Assembly (NCBI GenBank): GCA_028532985.1
Contig: JANCIK010000012.1
Coordinates: 2,356,001-2,420,000 of the forward strand
Direction: 5' to 3'
Length of the DNA stretch: 64,000 bases
Source: Stropharia rugosoannulata
Lineage: Eukaryota > Basidiomycota > Agaricomycetes > Agaricales > Strophariaceae
Shown: positions 32,030 to 44,222 of the stretch, piece after piece
Layout: each line of letters begins with the position of its first letter
Position numbering within the stretch: the stretch's first letter is position 1
Position numbers and translations under genes: made by a program
The notes under the pieces: model-generated
Database searches by the model: none
Told to the model about the DNA's origin: nothing
Seen by the model: the letters and a program-made list of their open reading frames with translations, nothing else

Positions 32030-35000
32030 TGTTGTTGCTCGTCAGTTGAGGATCTCTAGGCGCCCTGGTTGGCTGGGTCGACGGGCCGCAAACTCCTGAT
32101 CTAATTTTGGAGCACGCGGGCAATGCCGCGCAACGAAAAGTAAGCTACACAGCCACGTACGACGTACGACGTTTCGTCTCCGCCACGTCCTACATGGGAC
32201 CTCGACAATTTATTCTCATCGTGCCTGTGTCTTTAGACCGTGGCTGACTGCGACGCTAAAACATATGCAATGCAACGAAACAGCACGGGTACGTGGAACT
32301 AGACTTACTCATGACGTGTCTTGCGAGGACGTGAATGGCAAGATAGCAATAGCAGGACGACGGCGGATGGGAGAGGAGAGAGTGAATGGGACGCGTCATT
32401 GGGTGTAGATTGCGTGCGCGAAGAGTACATTGAAACCCGCTATAACAAGGGTGGAGAGATGGTACGTGTCTGTTGTCTATGAAGTTTATTTTAGTGACTG
32501 ATTCCCCGTCCTTTTTCCAGTTCACTGCTCTCCGCTACGCGCGAGCTCATCCGAAAATCCAGGCACCTTCCTGTATCATGCATTTCGCGGCTCGCATTTA
32601 TGCTCTTTTTGTTCGTGGAGCCCGCCCTCTCAGATTCGTCCCCATCCCACCCACCGGCTACATGTGTCGTTTCGTCCTTGCCGCCTCTACACCTCAATGG
32701 ATTTTGTTTCTCTACTACTGCTGGCTGTGACACTATGGCTTATGGATTGAAATAAAAGGGAAGCACGGAACTGGACCTGCTCACGACGTGTCTTGCGAGC
32801 ACAGGGGTTACAGCCTACGACGTGTAGTTCTAGGTACGTGTCTGCCTTGCCGTGTCTCAGCACATGTTTACGGTTCCCGCCCTTTGAAGAGCCTCTTTGC
32901 ACATTATTTACCCAGTTCACTGACGTCTGCATGCCGTAGGTTCTGCTATACGTCTCCTCGTTCGCATAGCGAGGTACGTGCTCGTATTTCTTCCGCCTCG
33001 GCGCGTGTTTATGCTTGCTTTGTTCGACTAGCCCGCTGCCCTCGCCGCCCCTAGCCGCGTTCTCTGCCTTCTGCTTGTCCAGGTCTTCATATCACCCCCC
33101 TCGACGGCCCTCTCTGCACAGTCGCGCCAGTCGGGTCCAAAATCCGGCCATCTCTGTGATGTACCCCGCTCTCCCGTGTCCCTTCTTTGATATCGCAGAG
33201 ACACCCCTCGTGTTCGCACAGTAATTTAATATAAATGGCCGCAAGCTTTGGGTCTCACTACCACTAACAGCCGGCGTTGGTTCCATTTGCATCCTCGCCC
33301 TTCTTGGGGTTCGCTTTGTGTGGTCCGGATCCGGATCCGCTTACTCAAGTACTCGCGCATACGGATATACCAGCTGGCATATAAGCATTTCCCCGCCTTC
33401 CGTTGGATGCTCCTCGATGCACCTTGCCTCCCTGCGATGTACCTTCCCCAACTGCGCGGCGGGTGAGGCGCCGTCCCGGAAGATCCAGCGTACATGACGC
33501 ATAGCGGTTCACCCCGCCGTTCATGCAAATATCCCATACACGCCTCGGCTTGCGTCCCCGTACATCCTTTTCCGTGCATGCTCTGTTCATCAAGCACCTT
33601 CTTACGCGATCCTTTTATGCATCTATCCTGCGACCTCCCGTCCGTCCCTCCTATAATCTCATCACTCCCCGTCCAGGCCCCGCTCCCGCTCGCCCGCGAT
33701 ATCGATGCGCGTCTATATCTGCATCACACCAGGTCCCGGTTCATGCATCTTATCCCGTCCGCGTTCGGTGGATCTTGTTCCAGGGGTATTCATCTCACTC
33801 CATCCAGCTCAGTGACGTCGCGTCGCTTCGTACTATGACCCGCCCCAATCTGACCGGGGCTCGATGCGCATGAAGACATTGCATCCGTGAGCCATGCAGC
33901 CCGTTGTACTCCCATCCCGTCTCCGCTCCTGTCCCGCACCCATCCCTCCCTCCTGCGTACGTGTCCGGCCACGCTCCCGCGACGGACATTCAGCATGCTC
34001 GCTCGTGTAGTGGATGTGCGCTCCGTCCGACTCGGGCGTGCGTTCTTGGTGCACGGTTTCACGCACCGCGCCCATCACATCGGTCGTTCCCGTTCCGTTT
34101 ATCGTATCCCATCCCGTGCGTCACATCGTACTGGATACCGCCCCATCGAACCTGACGGAGTGGGCCACGCGCACAGGTTATGCTAACACGCCCTCCAGCG
34201 GCCTTGCATGCGCTGGTACAAGAGGAGGAGGGAACAAGGAGGGGAGGGGAAGGAGGCACGGGATGGATGGGGGTGAGCGGTGAGCGTGGGAGGGCGCAGG
34301 AGCACGGAGATGGGCCAGGACATACGAGTCTCGAGGAAAGGCCGAGGGATACCGGTGATTAGGGGAGAGGCAAAGAGGGTGACGGGATATACACGTCGCC
34401 TCTTTTAGCTCGCAGATCTGGTCCCGCTCGTGCGCACTCCATGCGTCGGGGTCAATTGTGTATCGTCGCAACTCGCAGACCCCGCTCGCTGCTCTCAACC
34501 TTGAGCTCCCTTGGCCAGCCTGGCACCCAGTCCCCCCCGTCTCCGCCCCCTTCGTTCCCTATCCATTGGCCTACGTCCCGCGCCGTCCTGTCCTGCTCAC
34601 CCGGTTCCCAGTGCGTTCACCACGATATAGGGATGTACCTTCGCTCTGACTACGTCCCTCGCTGCCCGCCCCGCTCGACCACGTGCGCAGTATGCTGTAA
34701 CCTTTTCCGCTGAATATACTTTTACCTGATCGCCTAACACGCACACCCACTCCATCAATGTCCCCCATGTGTTCCGACCAGTCCCGCTCGAACTCTTTAA
34801 CTCACCCTCAAGTACATCGCATTAACGTCCTAACCTCCTTCCGCGGTGTCGCCGCTTGGTTCCTGTTCTGCGCTGGCTCGCGTCGTGTCGCTATTTGTCC
34901 TGTTCACTTGCTATACGTCGTGTTCTATTTTTGGAGCACGCAGGCGAGATGCCGGTCGGTCGGCTCAAGAGTATGCGACATGTTCTTCGACGCCTCCTAC

Positions 35001-35700
35001 AACGGGGTCTCTCACCGACTTCCGCTCATTGTGATCGTGTTTCTGAACTGTTGCTGTCTGCGACAATAATCCGTAGGGACTATGACAAAATGAATGTACG
35101 GAAGCCACTCATGAAGTGCCCTGCGAGGACGCGACTGACAAGATAGCGACTGGTGGGGAGGAGGGCTCAGGGAGTAGCACGTATAGCACTCCCGCACAGG
35201 AAACCGAGCTGGTAATGGTACGTACCTTTGCATGCTACTTCAGCACAAGTTTACGGTTGCTGTCCTATGTAGAGCCTGCTTCCCCGTCCTTTCCTCAACT
35301 CACTGTTGGTGTGTACTCGTATCCTGTTTGCCATGCTCGCAGCCCACCCATGCGCCCTGCTTGCTCGGGCTCATGCTACACGCGTACCCCGTTTCGTCCC
35401 CGTATGCGCAAGCGCGTCGCGTCGCGTCCAAAGTCTGGCCATCCTCGCCTGCGATCGCCCATCCATTCTTCCTGTAATCCTATCCGGCCCAGACCTCCAC
35501 TTCCGCTCCCACGCAGTCACCTAATGCAACCACTTCCGTGCACATACCCTGCTAAGCAGCACAAAACCTGTGTGCAAGAATGCTTCTTGTTAGCAGGTGC
35601 TAGTGTGCACAGATCCTGCTACCATAGCCCACTGCTTCCGGGCGCAACTGTGCTTGTCGGCACGTCCGGCCTACTTAATACCTGCTGCCTCGCTCTATGG
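32030..35700 (+). repeat. GC-rich dispersed repeat, block 6
   Basis: It carries the family's landmarks in order: GCACGCGGGCAATGCCG (32,113), CAGCCACGTACG (32,150), ATGACGTGTCTTGCGAGG (32,314) and ACGACGTGTCTTGCGAG (32,784). Next come the GTCCAAAATCCGGCCATC landmark (33,137), a GCTCTGTTCATCAAGCACC landmark (33,581) and GATGCGCATGAAGACATTG (33,862). The block ends with GTGGGCCACGCGCACAGGTT (34,160), CCCCGCTCGCTGCTCTCAACC (34,481, within the 34,470-34,520 match) and a final GCGTCCAAAGTCTGGCCATC (35,421). A second partial series starts near 34,930. No gene is supported. Confidence 0.8.
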
Positions 35701-36011
35701 CTGTTCACGGCATGGGCGGCAGCACCCCCCGCTTATCCAATTGCTATGAGACATGAGGATCAGCTTCGGCTGCGTACTCGAAGTACGCGCAAAGTACGCG
35801 CACACGCTTATAAACATTACTGGTACTGGGGTCTCTGAATTGGTACACGTACACATACTAGCTGTGTACATGTCTGTCAATTAGCCAGCAGAATATGGAA
35901 AGAATATCACATTTGCGCTATGTAGTCAAAGGACAGTGCTTGTGTTGTCTTTGATTCCCAAGTAAATACTTGAACTAATCTATGTACATGTAATAACCAT
36001 AAGTAGTTAAG

Positions 36012-39000
36012 CTAATCCTCACTGTCGCTAGTGGTGTGCCATGCACTTTCCAAAATATCTGGGATGCTGTCGGTTGTCCCTCCTTGTCTTACAAATTCGT
36101 CGACGTTTACCCAGAGGCTTTCGCAGTATGCAAGCATTGCATCATACTGACATTTCTGCTCCATGGCATAAGCTCGGCGGCCCTCGTCAAATACTGGATC
36201 ATAGGGAACATCTGGGAGTGACCACGTGGCAAGATCTTCGCTGCATTCATGCCACTGCTGCGAGTGGTATTCAAATGTGGCTTTCAAGCGACGCATTTCT
36301 TCTTGTAGTAATTGCACTTCCTCCGCCCATCGGTCCTGTCGTGCCTTGCTCTTACACCATTCAATACGTAGAGCTAGTCGACCGTTGACATTATGTGAAT
36401 AAAAACTCTGGAAATTCAATGAGTCACTTACCGTCATGAAGGGCGGAGTCATTCTGTATCTGATCACCAATGCTGACATGGGTCCAAATCCATGACAGTC
36501 TATTATGACCCTCCGATGCAAGTGTTTCACCTTGCCGGCCAGGAACACGACGCTTTTTTTTCCTTGCTCTAACAGAGTCATCCTCTCCTGCTGGTAGTCC
36601 ACGGATATCTGTCTCTTTCAGATCAGGAAATGATGCATCCACATCAATGGTACCTGTTGTCGATGGGTGCAATGCTAACTTCAGGATAGCACTGCGCGCC
36701 GCTCTATATCGGTTAGCTATAGATGAGACTTTGAGATGTGCTTGAGTTATGCGCTCATTTGCTCTGGTATGAGCAATTTGTCCCCGTTTTGAAAGCTGTT
36801 TATCGATTAGTATGTGAGACCGTAAACGTAGCCCTTCACGAAGATCATCCAGTGCGTCCCATGCTTGTGCACAGCGGAGCCTCCATTCAATGATAACTAA
36901 CCGAGAGTCGCAAGGGAGATTTGAGGAAATGGATGATGGAAGCATCAATGAGATACAGTAAGGTGGTATCTCAGCTATAACATTTCCTAAATTGCTTTCT
37001 TGGTTTCTAATTAGCGTAAGAAATGGCATATAAAGCTGCTGGATATTGATCCATGTGGTAATTCTGCGACATAGAATACTTGAACGAATCTTTAACTGAG
37101 TCTTTTGGCGCTCTGTTGAATGGGGCCCAATTGTTAAGAGGGATGAAGCCAGCTGTCGCCTATCACATTGTTAAATGAGTACCAGTAAAATCATAGGATG
37201 CAGCACGTACTGATTTTCCTCCAAATCTATACCCATTGAGATGAGATGACTAGCCGAGACTTCTTCGTGCATCAGAAAGGCAGTAGGTCCCTGAAGGCGT
37301 TCTTCATCAGCTAGTTTGCCTCGCACTGCCTGCTGCGATAATTCTAGTGTTCCTCATTAGATGCACGACATGGATGGTTAATTAAACTTACTCTTTGTGC
37401 GAGTTTCAAAAGGATTTGCGAGGGTGGTATCTTTTTCCCAAGCTTCCAGTTCCTTTGTCCATTTGTCAACGTCACTTGGGCTCATACTATTTGTAAGAGC
37501 GTCATGACGACCTTTGTGATCTGCTGCCTCTGGAACAGCAACTGTGAGACGCTTTAAGAGTAATATAGCTGGTGTTCAATGGTCATATTACGTTAGACAT
37601 GGTTTTATTTACCAAATAGAAAGTGCGTACCAATAGAACAGATTTTACGCCAGTTGTAGTCGCCAAAATGATCATCTAAAGTGTCCTGTCTGGCACCAGG
37701 TCCCATTTCGCGCGTGCTTGATGCAATAGGATTTATAAATGCCCATCCTCGTTCAATAGCCTCACCATCAGTACGCCCAACCTTCGAGTTGAAGTTAAAT
37801 GAAAACCTGGTCTGACATTTTTGGATATGTGCAGGCAAATGAAATTTTGGTACAAGAAACCGGTACGATGCCAGGCCATCATGATTGACATGCATCCTTG
37901 AGGGATACATACTTAGGCGTTTCCATAAGTTGATTCCCCACTGACATGCAATATCATACGAGATCACGAGTTCGACAACAGTCTCACTTGAGACACTTGA
38001 GCAGAACAGGTAATCCATATTGATATATCTAGCGATAATGTCAGCTTGTTTATTTTTAGTTTACGGAGAGCCGTGCTTACCTTTCGCCTTTTGCAGATCA
38101 CCAACTGACATCGGCCGTTTCATGTCATGTCTAGCACAATCAATAGCACCAACACCCGATGCTGATAAGCCATCTTTCCCCTTTTCACGATTAACAGCAT
38201 TGTGGTTTGAGCATGTGCTCGCCTATACATGCGAGATACTTAGTTATATTTATTTAGAAGAAACTGTGTAAACACACCTCTTGTATAATGAGCTTGCCAA
38301 ATTGATCAAGAAAGTGTTCATAGTCCGTTGACTCAACAAAATAAGCCAAGCCATTGCCTAATGCAGGATCTGAGCTCCTACTACTGATAAGCTTCCGCTT
38401 CAGACGGAAGTTGGCATCAATGCAAAGAAACAATGTGTATAGATATCTATTTGGGTATTAGTTTCCATATGTAACCATACAAAAATTGGGGTGACCGTTT
38501 ATTTTGGGGAGCACTGTGCCAATCATCTGGAAGATTCACACCTGGACGTGGGCACGCTGGACAAAGCACACCACATTGGCCAGATAAAGTTCCATGTGCA
38601 CCAGATGGAGAATTTCCCCGTTTGGAGCGCTTTAACATTTTGAGATGTCGGTATTGGCGCACCATACGCATAAATGACCTGTATCGATCCTGATAATTTT
38701 AACCATGATATTGTACTATAACTGTAAAATTAAAGTATAGCTTACAGGTGGTGGTTGTGTTCCTGTATTGTCAGAAAGGCGAGACAATGTTTGGTAAAAC
38801 TCAAATGCTGACGACTTTGACTCAAAAGAAAGTAATTGAAACATCTTGAGTACACGGAGTGTAGCACCAGACCGGGGAAAGCCGACTGTTGATGGATACC
38901 ATCCAAACCGAAGGAGTTGAACAAAATGCGGCAGAGGTACTGTACCACATCCACAGTAGTCAAGTGCAACCTTGTGTACACCATTTACGTCAATGACAGT

Positions 39001-39791
39001 GAATGATTGATGAGAAGATGGGATAGGAATAAAGCATGTTTCTCCGTGCTGATGGCCTAACTGGAAGCGAAACCCAAGGGAGTGCAATGATGATTTTGCC
39101 CAATACCCATTGTCTTTCCAAACCTAAAAATGGCGACATTAACACCTTAAGTACTCATACAAAAGTACAGCGGCTTACTTCAATATTGTGCAATCCATTA
39201 TGAGCATGTCCCTTCAAAAGACATGATGCGCAGTGTGGAATGTTTCCAATGCAATCAATACACCGGTATACAGATTCTGTCTCGGCTTTGCATATCTGAC
39301 AGAATCTGCTATTCGAACCTAGTGCTTCCATACGAAGGAACTCGGCTAGGAAGTGTTCACGTTGCTGTCGCCACTGATGCATGGCATAGTCCTTTTTCTA
39401 TTAGTTACTTATTCATACTGAGATTCTCTGTACTTACCCCATTATATATCTTGCGTGGGGCCCTGACATATTTCTCGTCAAGGAATTCAAGGTAGCTTGG
39501 ATCAATTGCGTCTTCGTTATCATTGTCAAGAATTGGAGCAATATTAACGTCGACAGGCTCGCTTGTGTCATACCCATGGAGATACATATCTTGGGCCGCT
39601 TCTTCCGAATGTTGAACGGTAACCCTCCCTGAGTGGTACTGCATATTTCCATCAGCATTAATATTAAAGTCTGTTGACAGAAAAGGTGTTTCAAATGTCC
39701 CAGAGGAGGAGGAGTCAACAGAACTCATCACCGGGATCATCATTCCATTAAAAGAATGGCGCCTCCTCTGGCGCTTGCGATTTGTATGCAT
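36012..39791 (-). CDS. KDZ-family transposase, about ten exons
   Basis: A Kyakuja-Dileera-Zisupton transposase, a large DDE enzyme that cuts and moves its element. Supported exons: 39791-39438, 39397-39179, 39123-38746, 38689-38496, 38446-38278, 38222-38081, about 38044-37631, then four or so more to 36012. The N-terminal part has a cysteine cluster (FCQICKAETESVYRC, CIDCIGNIPHCASC) and a CxC2-like segment (VALDYCGCGTVPLPHFVQLL). The catalytic region shows LFLCIDANFRLKRK (Asp), VISYDIACQWGIN (Asp) and GRTDGEAIERGWAF (Glu). A coiled basic C-terminus follows (RARKKKRRVPGRQ). The donor at 38,495 (GTCACC) is weak, and the border between exons 6 and 7 is uncertain (a 36-nt intron keeps frame). No internal stop is forced, so it may be active. 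Terminal inverted repeats were not found. Confidence 0.9.
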
Positions 39792-39949
39792 GGCTAAGAA
39801 GTTGGTTGGCGTTGGTTGGAAGAACTGCTTTATAGAACAAGTATGTGCTTGTTAGACTTATAAATTGTTCTTTGAGCATGATTACCTAGACAACATTCCA
39901 GTTAGTGTTTCATAAAAAATATCAGGATGTGTACGGATATTGTTTGCAC

Positions 39950-40345
39950 ATGTCCCAAGTTTCAGATGAGCTGCATGCTTGATCTGCATATACTGGATGC
40001 ACATGTATGAGTTGCATATCATCACATACACTGACCGTTGCAAAGGGGCTGCGCACATATAGATTGTGCGTGTTTCAGGTCAGATACCCGTTCCATATGG
40101 ATTGCAAATGTAGGGGCTGCACGTGCATACTGTGTGTCGCAAATAAGTCGCACACATATGGAGCATGTACAAGGCTATGCGCGTGGGCCGTACGCGCATG
40201 TGTCGCAAACAGATCGCACACATATAGAAGTTGGTGCATAGAGCATATGCATTGGGCATGTATGTCAGATGTGTGCCTATGAGCATATGAGTAGGGGGCA
40301 TGTGTCGCAGACAGGTCGCACATGTATGGGCGTAGCACATTTCAG
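39950..40345. repeat. Imperfect short repeats around TCGCAxACAxxTCGCACA
   Basis: Three spaced copies of a unit TGTGTCGCAAACAGATCGCA (variants at about 40,131, 40,199 and 40,301) are embedded in CATATG/GCATGT-rich sequence, together with repeats of GGGGCTGC(A/G)C. It lies between the KDZ gene and its divergent neighbour, in the likely shared promoter region. Confidence 0.65.
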
Positions 40346-40479
40346 ATGTGTTCCAGACATATAATTGTTAATGTACCAAGTTGTAGACGGATACATGAAC
40401 TTCTGCATATCAGACAGTCGGATTTTGTATAAAAGACAGGCTATTTGTTGAACTTGCACCGTGATACTTATCTTCTGTT

Positions 40480-41155
40480 ATGTCTGCCAAGTCTTCATCG
40501 AAAATTGGCAGCGATGGTCTCACTAAAGATCAACGATACTATCAGAAGTAAGTTTATAGTTACTTTTCTTACATCCATAATATATATCTAAACTAGGTAT
40601 TCAGACACCGAAAAATTGTAAGTGAGAAGAATGCAATACGAAATAAGCTGAAGCGCCAGCAGAAAGGGCAAGTATGATTACAGGCTTACATGCATACACA
40701 TCGATTAACTGCTCTAAGACAGACTTGAAAGCACTAAGGACCATCATGATACATTGACAAATACTGAAAGCACATCACCGGTGAAGCAAATACTTGCCTG
40801 CCCTTGTACTGGAACGTCTACACCATCCAGTGACGTCTGCGAGCTGGAATCACAAGTTAATCAATGGCTAAGTCAGTGGCACAAAAGCGACACACACTCA
40901 AAAGGCAGAGTTGGGATGTTCAAGGCGGGAATTAATACCAATACCTGGAGAATGCTCGAAGAGAATGGAGAAGACCTAGAGATTTTCTTGTCAAGTGCAA
41001 TCAGTGATGCAAGTGGCGACGATTATCACAGACTCTCAACCTTAAGAGAGATACTTTCACGTGCGCTTGGAGTTATAGGCTTTATTACTGAGAATAACAT
41101 TGTCAACGAGGATCTAGTTTATACTCTGCATCGCGGGCATTCCAAGGCAAGGTAG
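40480..41155 (+). CDS. Unknown protein with a basic YYxKHRxIVSEK motif (three exons)
   Basis: Proposed exons are 40480-40547, 40605-40667 and 40723-41155, giving 187 aa. The second intron would be a GC-AG intron (donor GGGCAAGT-type, acceptor AAGACAG), which keeps frame. A GT donor at 40,671 with the acceptor CACTAAG is an alternative, also in frame. Residues about 17-45 form a basic helix: DQRYYQKHRKIVSEKNAIRN followed by KLKRQQK. Similar basic segments are very common in agaricomycete proteins, and one is duplicated in the gene at 56,775. The rest contains an unrecognised helical region with HRLSTLREILSRAL. It is divergent from the KDZ gene and may travel with that element. Function unknown; DNA binding is only a guess. 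Confidence 0.62.
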
Positions 41156-41191
41156 AGTAGTAATAGCAGCAAATAGATATATAGAGTACAG

Positions 41192-41746
41192 CTAGTTCAT
41201 GAACTCGTTCTCATTCATAACCCTTTCTGTTCCGTTAGTGATAAGAAGAACCTTCCCAGATTTCAATGCATTGGTGAATGCCTGAACTGCGGATTTCTTT
41301 GACTTGTAGCGTATGATGCTGACTTTCGACCCTAAACGGTTCGGTACATTCTTCCTGTGTAAAGAGATTATTGACAAAATCTCAAGTGCAAAGAAATATA
41401 CATACAGGCCCTGATAGTATCCGGGTTGAGGCCCTGCAAACTGGACGTACCAGCGCTCACTTGGTGAAACGAAATCACGAGTCCCAGAGTGGCCATCGAG
41501 CAAAGCATCAAGGTCCCCTAAGCCGAGCGCTGCCTGACAGTCAGTACTCGATGTTACTCGGCAGTTCGACACATACCGAATGCCATTTGACACACAGCTT
41601 AATGTAGTGTTGTTTTAGTTAAACAGCACCGGTCAAACACAAGTATATGACATACCTTTGTGGGTTCCCTCCATTGTATGGACAATCTCGCGCATAGCAG
41701 TCACTGCGCCTTCCATATCATAGGGAGGACCAGGAATGGACGACAT
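41192..41746 (-). CDS. RNase H1 N-terminal-like (viroplasmin-type) domain protein
   Basis: Exons 41746-41656, 41597-41577 (21 nt), 41529-41406 and 41354-41192, all GT-AG and in phase, giving 132 aa. The C-terminal half matches the pattern of the RNase H1 N-terminal hybrid-binding domain (Pfam PF01693): an RWYVQFAGPQPGYYQGL segment, then a linker, then YKSKKSAVQAFTNAL. In RNase H1 this domain binds RNA/DNA hybrids. No RNase H catalytic domain is attached, so this is a stand-alone binding domain. It is convergent with the gene at 40,480 (the two stops are 36 bp apart) and divergent from the gene at 42,006 (259 bp between starts). Known agaricomycete genomes have many such stand-alone domains; the role is unknown. 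Confidence 0.72.
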
Positions 41747-42005
41747 GTTTTGGGGATGTATATTTGGAGCCCTGATTCGTGGGGGGACACAGGAATATAT
41801 ACTCCGATTTCTTCCTCTGGTTCCGCATTTGTCTTGCATTTGCCACATCCATATTGATACCGTGAAACTTCCGAGATTTTATGAATGAGTTGCCATGCAG
41901 ATACATGTGCATGCATAACTATTGGGGATAGTGTGCACAACGCTAGCACTGTGCATAATGTTTAAGTACGCACTTGTGGTAAATTTCAGCAACACATTTC
42001 ACATC

Positions 42006-44222
42006 ATGGGACGCTCGTGGACAGACACTACGCAGAAAGCCTGGCTCGAGCAAAAACTTCCTGACTACTTGTCTGCTTTACGTGGCGAAGAGACTGGTCG
42101 ACGCTTCCTACTTAGCATTTTTGATGAGTGGTTCACGCAATTTCCTGAGTCGCCTTTGGACACCGAGCTTGTCGATGCTGAGAGCATGCAGCAAAAGGCT
42201 GAGGCTATTAACCAGCGCAAAATGGTATGTTCTTTATCCACTCTTTATGTTTTGTTTACTTAGATCATCTAGCAAATTCAACACTGGTTTGAGTGGCATT
42301 CACGTCCACATCGCCCTACCAAAAGTGATGGCCTCGCGGATGCCATTTTGAAGAGTTTTATTACGCCCACAACTGAATCAGGTCTACGTATCACCGAAAA
42401 GGGCACCCGCGCACCTCACAAAATAGATATATACCAGCGCTTGTACCCCTCCAAGACTTCTGATGCCATCATGAAAGCTATCAATCAGTTCAAGCGCGTG
42501 AATCCAGAGCACCAGTTTGTACCTGCAGATCGCTTTCGCATTAGACGTCAGACTCTCTCGCTTATGCTATCAGAGGAGCCTCCTGAGACAATGAACCTCA
42601 TTGCGGAAAAGCTGCGTATCTGGAAGACAACACGGGAAGCTAGGGTCAGAGCGAGAGCAGATAACTCATTAAACTCCCGTGTAGAGTCAAAGACACCTGA
42701 GGAGTTCAACTAGTGAGTGACTAATCCTTCTATGTTTGACCTGATCTAACCTTGACTTCAATAGCTGGATTCGACGTCTTCCTGCTATTATGCAGGAATT
42801 CGGCGATTTTGTGTCAAAGAAAACAGGATGGACTTTCCATCTACTCACTGGTGGTCCGAATCCGTCGTCCAAAGGTGACATATATATGCAAAAGTGTGTT
42901 ATTATCCTTTTCACGCTCTGTGAAGTGTATTTACCTCTATCAAGCTATTACTTTGGCCCGAAATCAATTGCCGGAAACACATTCAAAGACTCGTATCCCG
43001 CATTTCAGCCCGGTGTTGCTGCTCCGTTTACGAAGCACTTAATGGACTGTTATCGTATGTCATACTAGCCTACTGCATGGTTTATGGGCTGATATATATA
43101 TTATAGCTGCACATATCCGCCAATTAAGAAGATTACCAGATGGACCTTTGCATATGTGCTCAGATTCTGAAGACGGCTCTGAGAGCTCTGATCTGGATGA
43201 ACCAGAGACGAACCAGGAACTCACCGAGGCTCTGCCGCACTCAACAGAGAACAGCCAAGGTTCGGTTAATGAGAACAGTAGCCATTGTGACTCTAGTGAT
43301 GAATCTTCCGAGGACTCCGATGTACAGACTCGCAATGAGCCGCATAAGAATTTGGAGCATGTCATTATTAGTCGGTCAGGAACTTTGGACAGTGACAAGT
43401 CATCGACTGCAACATCTGCTAGTCACCAGATCACGGTAAGTTTCTCATAACATGTGCATGGTTATCACTGATACCATTGATATAATTCAGAGTGATACCC
43501 CAGTGTACATTCCTCGAGACTTTCCCACACCAGCTGACAAGCCTTCAACAGAGTCTGAGCGAAGTAGGGCAAGCACTATTGCTGACTGTGAAATTGATCC
43601 TCACCTTCTCAACATGTCGTATGAAGCCAATCATCACCCGTCTTCCTCTGCTGGTGCTGCACCTGGCAATGCTACTGGTAGTGTCGACAACGCCGATGTC
43701 GACAGTCTTGCTGCTCCAACTCCACATGCATCTCCAGTGGCTATGGAAGAAGACACCATCAGTGATATCTCTGCACCACGGACTACATTGCCCTTTGGCA
43801 ATAGCTCTTCCGGATCGGCTATGCTTTCCCGAGATGTTCAGCTGCAACCCGCCGTTACCCGTGTCCCTTCTGCGCCTCAGCCCAGTCAATTCACAAAGAC
43901 AACCGCCCTTCTTGCATCATTAATATCCGACTATACCCTGCAGCCTAGCCCAAGCAATGCTCCCCCGTCTGGCCCATCGAACACAGTGGTAGAACCTGCC
44001 GAAGGCGACGGGCCGGGTGTGGTTGAACATGAGTTAACAATTGCTGAAAAGCGCAAGCAGACACGGGAACTTAACCTCACCAAGAAGCGTGGGAGGGGAT
44101 GGGAGTACATCGAAGTCAATGACTCTGATAATGATGATGGTCCGATAAAGGCGCAGAGACCTTTAGCTAACATTGATATTACTGCTGGCCGCACTCTCCG
44201 TTCTCGGGCCAAGCGCAGCTAG
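42006..44222 (+). CDS. Unknown 652-aa protein with a WTxxxQKAWL N-terminus and acidic/Ser-rich tail
   Basis: Exons 42006-42224, 42273-42712, 42765-42893, 42945-43054, 43107-43435 and 43491-44222. Introns are 48-55 bp and all phases agree. The N-terminus (SWTDTTQKAWLEQKLPDYL, RFLLSIFDEWFTQFP) and QIQHWFEWHSRPHR resemble a group of agaricomycete proteins of unknown function that begin with a WT..Q..WL helix. A central conserved-looking segment includes WIRRLPAIMQEFGDFVSKK and YYFGPKSIAGNTF. Residues about 310-405 are acidic and Ser-rich (DSSDESSEDSD), then a Pro/Ser/Ala-rich stretch. The C-terminus is basic with an AEKRKQTRELNLTKKRGRG nuclear-localisation-like segment and ends RTLRSRAKRS. It is likely nuclear. 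The gene is intact. Confidence 0.78.

Noticed and set aside
38020..38271. An 83-codon plus-strand frame inside the KDZ gene
   Set aside because: Antisense to KDZ exons that carry conserved transposase residues.
39950..40345. Possible CRISPR-like array of spaced short repeats
   Set aside because: There are only three imperfect copies with unequal spacing in a fungal genome, and no cas-like genes. It is better called a degenerate minisatellite.
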